From a bacterium (lineage in GTDB: Bacteria; Verrucomicrobiota; Verrucomicrobiia; Limisphaerales; UBA8199): 64,000 nt of DNA. The DNA is taken from the NCBI GenBank assembly GCA_021784555.1, contig JAJYHY010000002.1, positions 17,604 through 81,603 of the forward strand, written 5' to 3'. Position 1 is the first letter of the stretch, and each line of letters starts with the position of its first letter. The position numbers were made by a program, and so were the translations under genes. The notes beneath the pieces are model-generated. The model was not told where the DNA came from. It ran no database searches and saw only the letters and a list, made by a program, of their open reading frames with translations. Below, piece after piece: positions 48,376 through 56,365 of this stretch.

Positions 48376-48471
48376 CGCGGCATCGACTTGTTGTTGCCCT
48401 GTTTACGCCGACGGTATAAGGTTCGGGTTAGTCTGTTACACAACTCATCTGAAACACAGCATAATTGACGC

Positions 48472-49917
48472 ATGAAATCTTCATTGCTCACTCGTCGTTC
48501 CTTCCTCCAACGAACACTCCTTGCCTCCGCCGCGGTTTCCGCGACACGAATCATCCCGGCGCCGAACCTGGTGGCCGCCAGCCCCGGCGACCGCATCAAG
48601 GTGGTTCAAGTCGGTTGCGGCGGGCGCGGACTGAGCGCCCACCTGCGCTGGCTGGTGACCCAGAGCAAGGACCACGTCGTGGGAATCGTGGATGCGGATG
48701 AGCGGCGCATCGCCGCTTCCAAACGCTGGATGGAGCGGCAGGGGGTCAACTGCGCCGACCTCAAGACCTACAACGATTACCGGGTGATGTTCGACAAAAT
48801 CGGCAACGAAATCGACGCCATATTCGTTGCCACTCCCAACCATCACCATGCGCTGCCCTCGCTCATCGCCATGGAGCTGAACAAGGGCGTCTATTGCGAA
48901 AAGCCGCTCTGCCATGACATCCACGAGGCGCGCACGCTGCGGGCAATGGCCGCCCGATCCAAGGCGCCAACCCAGATGGGCAACCAGGGCCATTGCATGG
49001 ACGGCTACCGCCGGCTTTGCGAGTTCGTCTGGTCGGGACTGGTGGGGCACATCACTGAAACCCACAGTTGGAGCGACCGCGCCAACGGCGGCACCGGGCC
49101 GCGCCCGGCCCCCATTCCCGTTCCCAAAGGGATGCACTGGGATAATTGGATTGGGCCCGCCCCTTATCGCGAGTTTCACACCGATCTTCACCCGCACGAG
49201 TGGCACGGCTGGTACGATTTCGGCAATGGCTCCATCGGCAACATGGGCTGTCACATCATGGATGGCGTCTATTGGGCGCTGAACCTTGGCTATCCCAACA
49301 GCTTCGAGGCGGAGGAAATCAACGGCGGCACCGACGAACGCTACCCGATCGGCACGCGCATTCGGTGGGATTTCCCCGCGCGCGGTGAAATGCCCGAAGT
49401 CAAAGTCTATTGGTATGACGGCATGAAGCCGGGTGTCAATGGCAAGGCGGTTGGCACGTATGACCTGGTCAAAGGCGGCGCGCGCAATGTCCCGCCCCTG
49501 CTGGAGGAGCTCCAGAAGAAGTATCCCGAGGAGGTCTTCGACTCCAACGGCACGCTCTACGTCGGCACCAAGGGAATCCTCTCCACGGACACCTATGGCA
49601 GCCATCCGCACCTGGTCCCATTCGATACCACGGAGGAGATCACTCGGAAAATCCCCAGGCTGCTGCCGAGGCCGGAGAATATCATGGACAATTTCCTCGA
49701 TGCCTGCCGCCAAGGCAAGAAGCAGACCGCCGCCAGCTTCGAGTACGGCGCCCGGCTGACCGAGCTCATCCTTACTGGCAACCTGACCCAATATGCCGGA
49801 GCGGGCAAGACACTGGTCTGGGACGGCCCCAACGCACGCGTCACCAATTATGAAGAGTTGAACCAGTTCATCCGCCGGCCCTATCGTACAGGCTGGCAAC
49901 GCGGGGCGCTGGAGTGA
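48472..49917 (+). CDS. Gfo/Idh/MocA family oxidoreductase with TAT-type signal
   Basis: TRRSFLQRTLLASAAVSA; IDAIFVATPNHHHALPSLIAMELNKGVYCEKPLCHDIHEAR. Confidence 0.93.
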   Translation: MKSSLLTRRSFLQRTLLASAAVSATRIIPAPNLVAASPGDRIKVVQVGCGGRGLSAHLRWLVTQSKDHVVGIVDADERRIAASKRWMERQGVNCADLKTYNDYRVMFDKIGNEIDAIFVATPNHHHALPSLIAMELNKGVYCEKPLCHDIHEARTLRAMAARSKAPTQMGNQGHCMDGYRRLCEFVWSGLVGHITETHSWSDRANGGTGPRPAPIPVPKGMHWDNWIGPAPYREFHTDLHPHEWHGWYDFGNGSIGNMGCHIMDGVYWALNLGYPNSFEAEEINGGTDERYPIGTRIRWDFPARGEMPEVKVYWYDGMKPGVNGKAVGTYDLVKGGARNVPPLLEELQKKYPEEVFDSNGTLYVGTKGILSTDTYGSHPHLVPFDTTEEITRKIPRLLPRPENIMDNFLDACRQGKKQTAASFEYGARLTELILTGNLTQYAGAGKTLVWDGPNARVTNYEELNQFIRRPYRTGWQRGALE

Positions 49918-49930
49918 GGGAGTGCTGGGG

Positions 49931-50070
49931 GGGAAGCGGATAGGGATGAGGGATGGGGGGTGATGGATGATGGGTTCAAGACCTCCAGCATCCAAAGGCC
50001 CACATGCACCCAACCGGTCCCCCAGCCCACCAATCCTTCAATCCAATAATCCATCAATCCATTCATCCGG
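49931..50070. repeat. degenerate 7/8-nt-period GGATGATG...AATCCATC opposed arrays
   Basis: gggatgagggatggggggtgatggatgatgg ... ccaatccttcaatccaataatccatcaatccattcatcc. Confidence 0.65.
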
Positions 50071-50086
50071 CGCTGGAGCGAGCGAG

Positions 50087-50857
50087 TCAGCGGTTGATCT
50101 GCCGGGCCTTCATGGCTCCGCAACGGGTTACGGCCAGTAGGTCCGCCTCGCGCACCGCCAGTTCGAAGGGGTGAGTTTGCGAGGCGGTGCGCTCGAGCAC
50201 CCATTGCCTGAATTCCTGCGGATGTTCGGCAAAGAGGCGCTCCAGGCGCCAGGCGGATTCCACCAAGAGCCTCTCGCCGACTTCCTCGGACCCGATGGTG
50301 ACAACCTCGCCGTGCCGGCCTTTGAACCAGCCTTCGGGCATTTGGACCAACGAGCGGTCCGGGTGAACGGCCCGCCATAGCAACCGCACCAGGGCCGCCC
50401 GCAACGAAAACACCCCAGACCCAAATGGTCCGTGGTTTTGCCACGCGGGGTCTTCTTCGCTCAGAATGGCTAATTCCAGCCCCCGCCCAGTCAGCCGCCA
50501 GCCAAAAAATCGCTGCGGTCCGGGCCATGTCCCGGCCCGATTGAAGCGCGGGCGCAGGCGGCGCAGCAGTTCTGATTCCCTGGTCAGGGCGGAGGCTTCA
50601 TCAGGCCACTCTTCGAGGTCAATTCGCTCGACGGCCCGCACCAGTCTCAAATGACGGCGCGGCAGCCGCTCCGGGTTGGCAACGCGATAGGCGCCCAGCC
50701 GCCGGCGCAGGTTCTTCGCTTTGCCAACATACAGCACCACCCCGGCGCCGTCCCGCATGAGATAGACGCCCGGACCCTGCGGCGCGCTCCGGAAAAACTC
50801 CACCCCCAATCTCTCAACCAGGGGACGAGGGTCCGGCAATAGCAGCGTCTGGCGCAT
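50087..50857 (-). CDS. GIY-YIG nuclease domain protein (UvrC N-terminal-like)
   Basis: GPGVYLMRDGAGVVLYVGKAKNLRRRLGAYR...ESELLRRLRPRFNRAG. Confidence 0.88.
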   Translation of the reverse strand: MRQTLLLPDPRPLVERLGVEFFRSAPQGPGVYLMRDGAGVVLYVGKAKNLRRRLGAYRVANPERLPRRHLRLVRAVERIDLEEWPDEASALTRESELLRRLRPRFNRAGTWPGPQRFFGWRLTGRGLELAILSEEDPAWQNHGPFGSGVFSLRAALVRLLWRAVHPDRSLVQMPEGWFKGRHGEVVTIGSEEVGERLLVESAWRLERLFAEHPQEFRQWVLERTASQTHPFELAVREADLLAVTRCGAMKARQINR

Positions 50858-50861
50858 TCAC

Positions 50862-52307
50862 TCAGGTCACGCTCAATTCGCGCTGAATCCCGAATTTCTC
50901 GATGCGTTTGCGCAGTGTGGCGCGGGTAATGCCCAGCAGCTTTGCGGCCCGGACCTGGTTGCCGTCCGTTTCTTTCAGGGCTTGGATAACCAGTTCGCGC
51001 TCAATGGCCGGAATTATCTTGAACTTCGGGTCCTTCTTGGCCCAATGAAACAATTGCTGGCCCAGGACCGCCACATCCGAATCTCCCTGAATCGACGTGA
51101 CCGGCGGCGGTGGCGCGCTTGCGCCCGGAGCGGCCTCCCGTCCGGCAATCTCAGCGGGAAGATCGCCTGGCAAGATGGCATCCCACTTCGCTATTACCAG
51201 TGCGCGGCGGATGGCGTTCTCCAGTTCCCGTACGTTTCCGGGCCAGTGGTAATGTTCCAGTGCCTTAATTGCCGCGGTGGTGATCGACTTGGGGCCTGAC
51301 TGCTGCTCGCGGGCGAAGGTCTTGAGGAAATAGTTTACAAGGAGTCGAATGTCCCCCGGGCGCTCGCGCAGAGGCGGGATGTGCAAGCGCACCACGTTGA
51401 GCCGGTAGAAGAGGTCCTCGCGGAATTGGCGCGTGGCGACCGCCTGCTCCAACGGTTTGTTGGTCGCCGCGATTATGCGGACATCGACCTTGATGGGCTG
51501 GTTGCCGCCTACCCGCTCGAAGGTTCCCGACTGGAGCACGCGCAGAATCTTGGTCTGGGTGGCGGGAGTCATGTCGCCAATTTCGTCCAGGAAAAGCGTT
51601 CCCCGGTTGCACTGCTCGAACTTGCCGATCCGCTGGAGTGTGGCGCCCGTAAACGCGCCCCGCTCATGCCCGAACAATTCGCTCTCCAGCAACTGCTCCG
51701 GAATCGCCGCGCAGTTGACCGCCAGGAACGGCTGCGAGACGCGGCGGCTGTGGTGGTAGATGGCCCTGGCGACCAATTCCTTGCCGGTGCCGCTTTCGCC
51801 AGTGATGAGGGCCGTGGCGTCGGAGGCGGCGAGTTGGCCAATGAGCTTGAAGACCTGCTGCATCGGCTCGCTGCGGCCAATAATGCCCTGTTCATAATCC
51901 TCCTGTTCAAGCAGCGGTTGGTAGGAAACGACGTGCTTCATGTCGCGGGCCGCCTTAAGGGCGTGGGCGACAAGGTCTTTGAGCTTGGGCACGTCAAACG
52001 GCTTGAGCAGGTAATCGTAAGCGCCGAGTTTGAGGGCCTCAATGGCGGCCTGCGTCGTGCCGTACGCGGTCATGAGGATCACCAGGAGTTTGGAATCCAG
52101 TTGCCGGAGCCGGCGCAAGGTGTCCAGGCCCGTGATGCCTCCCATGCGGATGTCCATCATCACCAGGTCGGGTTTGAACTTGGGGATGAGTCTCAAGGCC
52201 TCCTCGCCGCTCGAGGCGGTCTCCAACTCGATTTCCGGCAAATCAAAGATCCGCTGAAACGAGTATCTGACATCTTCTTCGTCATCGACCAGCAATAGTC
52301 TGCTCAT
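50862..52307 (-). CDS. sigma-54-dependent response regulator (NtrC/AtoC family)
   Basis: receiver domain; GESGTGKELVARAIYHHSRR, GAFTGA, C-terminal Fis-type HTH. Confidence 0.95.
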   Translation of the reverse strand: MSRLLLVDDEEDVRYSFQRIFDLPEIELETASSGEEALRLIPKFKPDLVMMDIRMGGITGLDTLRRLRQLDSKLLVILMTAYGTTQAAIEALKLGAYDYLLKPFDVPKLKDLVAHALKAARDMKHVVSYQPLLEQEDYEQGIIGRSEPMQQVFKLIGQLAASDATALITGESGTGKELVARAIYHHSRRVSQPFLAVNCAAIPEQLLESELFGHERGAFTGATLQRIGKFEQCNRGTLFLDEIGDMTPATQTKILRVLQSGTFERVGGNQPIKVDVRIIAATNKPLEQAVATRQFREDLFYRLNVVRLHIPPLRERPGDIRLLVNYFLKTFAREQQSGPKSITTAAIKALEHYHWPGNVRELENAIRRALVIAKWDAILPGDLPAEIAGREAAPGASAPPPPVTSIQGDSDVAVLGQQLFHWAKKDPKFKIIPAIERELVIQALKETDGNQVRAAKLLGITRATLRKRIEKFGIQRELSVT

Positions 52308-52329
52308 GCCACCATCTTATGGCGGTTCG

Positions 52330-52366
52330 TAATGATTTGCGATTTTAGATTTGCGATTTGCGATTG
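52330..52366. repeat. heptamer array (GATTTGC/GATTTTA)
   Basis: tgatttgcgattttagatttgcgatttgcgattg. Confidence 0.8.
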
Positions 52367-52482
52367 CCCGCTTCGCGGAGAGATGCCAGGGAGGAACCGG
52401 GCCTTGAGGCGCTCCTCCAGGACGAACCTTGGCCGAGTTCGATACAAATCGGAAATGAGGCGTCCGGAGCCAAAGTGGGTTT

Positions 52483-52506
52483 GAGCACACCTTGCAAGGT
52501 GTGCTC
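52483..52506. repeat. 24-bp perfect palindrome, copy 1
   Basis: GAGCACACCTTGCAAGGTGTGCTC. Confidence 0.95.
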
Positions 52507-52601
52507 GCCCTCCGGGCTGCCACACCGCCACCCGCAGGGGTGCGGTTAGCGAGGGCGCGGCGGGTGCGCCAGAGAGTAGGCTGAAGGGGCGGGGCAGGTT
52601 A

Positions 52602-52631
52602 TATGAGCACACCTTGCAAGGTGTGCTCATA
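52602..52631. repeat. same palindrome, copy 2, 30 bp perfect
   Basis: TATGAGCACACCTTGCAAGGTGTGCTCATA. Confidence 0.95.
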
Positions 52632-53175
52632 CAAGTCAAGCCCCTCTCGAGCCGAGGCTGCGGTGTTCCCGGTGGTGTCAACTTCGCCGAGTCGCATAAG
52701 ACCGTATCGAGTTCGTGTCGCAGGCGTTGCTTCGCCCGGTGTTCTACGGACTATCTGTTCACTTCCAGTTGCTCTCCACGTCGCGTTGCCGGGACGCGGT
52801 TTCTTTCAGTTGTCTGGCGGAAAGCTCCGCCAGGGAGGGACTTTCACCCTCCGGTGCGCGCCCGCTTCCCAAGCGCACTATCGCCGGCTTCCCAGCCGGC
52901 AGGCCGCTGAAATGGTCGCGGTCGGCGGGCTGGGAAGCCCGCGACACAGCAGACTTGGAAGTCTGCGCTACGCGGTGCGGACTTTGTCACTGGCCGTGGC
53001 GGTGTTCCCGGTGGTGTCGACTTCGCCGAGAAACGGCAGCCGCTCGCTTCCTCTGGAAATGTCCAAACTGCGGGGGGTGCCGCGCCACGACGCTACCACG
53101 TGCGTCGCTTGGCGTTGGCGCGCACGTCGCGGCGCCGGATGCCCCGACGCAAGGTCCCGGCCTGAGCAGTTATGA

Positions 53176-53232
53176 ATCGCAAACCTAAACTCGCAAATTC
53201 ACAGGAACCGCAAATCTAAAATCGCAAATAGC
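53176..53232. repeat. heptamer array in inverse orientation
   Basis: cgcaaacctaaactcgcaaattcacaggaaccgcaaatctaaaatcgcaaatag. Confidence 0.75.
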
Positions 53233-53256
53233 CACAATCCGCGCTATGATACGAAA

Positions 53257-54384
53257 ATGGAAATCCGTGATTTTGATCTTACCAGGTTAATGAAGACGGT
53301 CTTCGACCCTAAACCGGGCGAGCGCGTCGGCGTTTTCATCGACCTTGAACCACCTCAACACGTCGCCAGGGCCAGGTTCCTGGAGCGGACGGACTTGTCC
53401 ACGCAACGAATCGCGCACGAGGTCTTTTACCGTGGACTGCTCGACCGCAAGAACGAGCTGCCCTTGGGCGCGATCGAATTCTATGCCTACGCGCCGACTG
53501 GCGGCAGCAACCTGGACCTGCCGGAAACCGTGGTTAACCTGGAGGGAAAAACCTTGCGTCTGGAACAGGATGTCCTTGCCCATCTCGATATTGTCCTCTA
53601 TCTCTCGACCTACTCGGCAACCGCTCCCCTGACCGCCATGGCCAAGCGGATGGGATTCCGGGGCGCCACCATGCACGGCTGCAACGAGACCATCCTGGGC
53701 ACCGGTTTGGCCAGGGACTACGCGGAGGTATCCGCAAAGGCGGAGCGGTTCCGTCAGGCCCTAACCCGCTGTGACGAGGTCAGCGTCGAGTTCCAGACCC
53801 TCGGCGCCCAATACCGGCTCACCCTGGAACTCGGGCGTCAGGAGGCGCAAAAGAGCCATGGCCTTTGCCGTTCCCCCGGCGAGATAGCCAACCTGCCCGC
53901 CGGAGAAATCTATTGGGTGCCCACCGGTGCTTATGGCCGATTCCCGATGAGATTCAAGGAAGACGGCACCCTCGCCTTGATGACCGTCGCCGCCGGCAGA
54001 ATTCAAGACGCCATCCTGCTCCGCGGCAATCCTCGAACCATGGAGCAGGCCCTGGCCTTGTATCGCACCGACCCGGCCACCGGCCAATTGGGCGAGCTGG
54101 GACTGGGCACACAGGTGTTGCCGGCCGCGGGCGCCGACATCCAGGATGAAAAAATCCTGGGCACCATGCACGTCGCCACCGGCCGCGACGACCATCTGGG
54201 AGGCGATCTCGGCCCCGGCAAGTTCAAGGATAAACGCCACGCCACTCACGAGGACATTCTCTTCGCCCCGCACAAGACCCCGGAAATCAACCTCAATGGC
54301 GTCTGGATGAAGAAGGACAGCCAGACCGTTTTGCTCATCAAGGACTACCAGCCAACCGATTTCGTAAAGCAGGTCGCCTTGTGA
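53257..54384 (+). CDS. M29 aminopeptidase-like protein
   Basis: LGELGLGTQVLPAAGADIQDEKILGTMHVATGRDDHLGGDLGPGKFKDKRHATHEDILF. Confidence 0.6.
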   Translation: MEIRDFDLTRLMKTVFDPKPGERVGVFIDLEPPQHVARARFLERTDLSTQRIAHEVFYRGLLDRKNELPLGAIEFYAYAPTGGSNLDLPETVVNLEGKTLRLEQDVLAHLDIVLYLSTYSATAPLTAMAKRMGFRGATMHGCNETILGTGLARDYAEVSAKAERFRQALTRCDEVSVEFQTLGAQYRLTLELGRQEAQKSHGLCRSPGEIANLPAGEIYWVPTGAYGRFPMRFKEDGTLALMTVAAGRIQDAILLRGNPRTMEQALALYRTDPATGQLGELGLGTQVLPAAGADIQDEKILGTMHVATGRDDHLGGDLGPGKFKDKRHATHEDILFAPHKTPEINLNGVWMKKDSQTVLLIKDYQPTDFVKQVAL

Positions 54385-54397
54385 CCGCCAATCCACA

Positions 54398-54470
54398 TCG
54401 GGGTCAGTCCGGCACTTTTTCCGTCTCTTCCAATCTCCATCCCCGCGGAAAAAGTGAGGACTGACCCCGA
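54398..54470 (+). repeat. palindromic repeat family A, copy 3 (intergenic)
   Basis: TCGGGGTCAGTCCGGCACTTTTTCCG...CGCGGAAAAAGTGAGGACTGACCCCGA, flanked by the 19-bp direct repeat GCCTTGTGACCGCCAATCC (54376..54394 and 54484..54502). Confidence 0.95.
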
Positions 54471-54488
54471 CGCCTTTAACCGTGCCTT

Positions 54489-55226
54489 GTGACCGCCAAT
54501 CCGTACGAAACCGACCGTTACCGGCAGGAATACCTCCTCTTGCATTTCGGCGGGCCGGAAGACCTTTGCCCCCATGACTTCGTGCCGCGCGCCTTCTTGC
54601 ATTTTCACGAACGCATCCGGCGCGAGTGCCTCCTGCCCGTCCCCAGGACCGGGCTGAAAACGGGGCTGGACCTGGGTTGCGCCGTCGGGCGCTTCACCTT
54701 CGAACTGGCGCGTGTCCTGGACCGGGTCCTTGGCATCGACAACTCGCGAGTCTTTATCCAGACGGCGCGACGGATGGCCCGCCAACACACCGTGACGGCC
54801 CGCCTCAAAGTGTCCGGCGCGGAGTTCGTCCGCCGGCCATTGAAACTCCCCAAGGCGCTGGAGCACGGCAGAGTGGAGTTTCAGCAAGCAGACGCCGCAG
54901 ATTTGAGTCGCTTTGCCCCGGATACCTTCCAGGTTGTCGCCGCCATTAACCTGCTCTGCCGCCTTCCGGAGCCCCGCCGTTTCCTCGAACAGCTTCACCG
55001 CATTGTCGCGCCGGGAGGCCAGCTTGTCCTGGGCACGCCCCTTAGCTGGCAGGAGGAATATACGCCGCGCCGCAAATGGCTCTCCGCGCAGGACATCCAG
55101 CGCCTGCTGCGTCCACACTTCACCTTGGCACGCACCCGCGACCTCCCCTTCCTGATCCGCGAGCACCATCGCAAATACCAGTTGGGAATCTCCGCAGTGC
55201 GTGTGTTTGTCCGAAACCCACCCTGA
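54489..55226 (+). CDS. class I SAM methyltransferase, similar to OvoA-type 4-mercaptohistidine N1-methyltransferase family
   Basis: MTANPYETDRYRQEYLLLHFGG...GLDLGCAVGRFTFELARVLDRVLGIDNSRVFI; GTG start. Confidence 0.75.
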   Translation: MTANPYETDRYRQEYLLLHFGGPEDLCPHDFVPRAFLHFHERIRRECLLPVPRTGLKTGLDLGCAVGRFTFELARVLDRVLGIDNSRVFIQTARRMARQHTVTARLKVSGAEFVRRPLKLPKALEHGRVEFQQADAADLSRFAPDTFQVVAAINLLCRLPEPRRFLEQLHRIVAPGGQLVLGTPLSWQEEYTPRRKWLSAQDIQRLLRPHFTLARTRDLPFLIREHHRKYQLGISAVRVFVRNPP

Positions 55227-55227
55227 G

Positions 55228-55262
55228 TGATTTGCGATTTTAGATTTGCGATTTGCGATTTG
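55228..55262. repeat. heptamer array (GATTTGC/GATTTTA)
   Basis: tgatttgcgattttagatttgcgatttgcgattt, beginning right after the stop codon. Confidence 0.85.
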
Positions 55263-55491
55263 TGCGCCGGCCTGGCGCGCCTCCTCATTATCACCTGCGG
55301 GGGCTCGCCCGGAGCCTGAAGAGGTGTCAGAGAGAGGCCGGGCATTCAACGCGAGCCACAACTCCGGAGCGCCCCCGCAACAAATCCGTGCTGACCCCGG
55401 GGGTCACGGAACGGGCCGGACGTTCTGGCATCCCTTTTGGGATAAAGAAACGAGCCATTCGACGGCTGAACCTCGACTGACCCTGACAAAA

Positions 55492-55525
55492 ATCGCAAAT
55501 CGCAAATCTAAAATCAAAAATCACA
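55492..55525. repeat. heptamer array in inverse orientation
   Basis: aaatcgcaaatcgcaaatctaaaatcaaaaatcac next to the frr stop. Confidence 0.85.
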
Positions 55526-56081
55526 CGGTCATAATCTCCTTCTCTTTCCGTTCCAGATGGCCATCGACTTTGGCCGTGTATTCATCGGTCAGTTTCTGAA
55601 GTTCCTTCTCGGCCTGATCGACTTCATCCTCGGTAATCCCGCTGTCGTGAGCGTGTTTCTTGAGTTGGTCCATCGCGTCGCGCCTGACGTGGCGGATGGC
55701 TACCCGCGCGTCTTCGGCCATTTTTCTGACAATCTTGACGAATTCCTGGCGCCGTTCCTCGCTCAGTTCGGGGAAAAACAGCCGGATGGCCTTGCCGTGA
55801 ATAGCCGGATTGAGGCCCAGGTTGCTCTTCTGGATTGCCTTTTCAATCGGGTGCAACGAGTTCGCATCCCACGGCTGGATGGTCAGAGTCCGCGGTTCGG
55901 GCGTGGTGATGCCCGCCAACTCTCGAATCCGCATTTGCGAGCCATAGACCTCCACCAGAATATTCTCGACCAGGGCCGGGGAGGCCTTGCCGGTGCGCAC
56001 CCCGGCAAACTCATTAATGACCACCTGCTCGGTCTTGCTCATCTTATCTTCCGCCTCGAGTAAAAAGTCGTCTATTGCCAT
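55521..56081 (-). CDS. frr: ribosome recycling factor
   Basis: VINEFAGVRTGKASPALVENILVEVYGSQMRIRELAGITTPEPRTLTIQPWD; ATG at 56081, not 56390. Confidence 0.96.
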   Translation of the reverse strand: MAIDDFLLEAEDKMSKTEQVVINEFAGVRTGKASPALVENILVEVYGSQMRIRELAGITTPEPRTLTIQPWDANSLHPIEKAIQKSNLGLNPAIHGKAIRLFFPELSEERRQEFVKIVRKMAEDARVAIRHVRRDAMDQLKKHAHDSGITEDEVDQAEKELQKLTDEYTAKVDGHLERKEKEIMTV

Positions 56082-56365
56082 AAAAATAAGAGCATTAGCA
56101 GAGGCAGGAGGGGATGTATAGCGCGAGATAACATATCTACGTATCAGGATACGTTGATTTTTCGGTTGAATCTCCCCCTCCTTCCGCGTACTCTCTTTTG
56201 GAAAGCGACGGTTGGCGTCGCACTCCAAACGCTGCGCGAGGGACCGATGGCGCTGGATGGACGGGCGGCGTGGGAGCTGGCGGAGCCTTTGGAGTGCGGC
56301 GCGGACCGCCGCTTTGGCTTTCGGCCAACAACATAAGAATTGCTGGGAATTGATTTGGCTGAGTT

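Noticed and set aside
52304-53188. Short ORFs in both strands (e.g. 52603..53175, 52715..53188)
   Set aside because: They only translate palindromic repeat DNA; composition is not protein-like
54489-55226. Complete ovothiol pathway
   Set aside because: Only the methyltransferase-like part is present; no OvoA sulfoxide-synthase domain in the window
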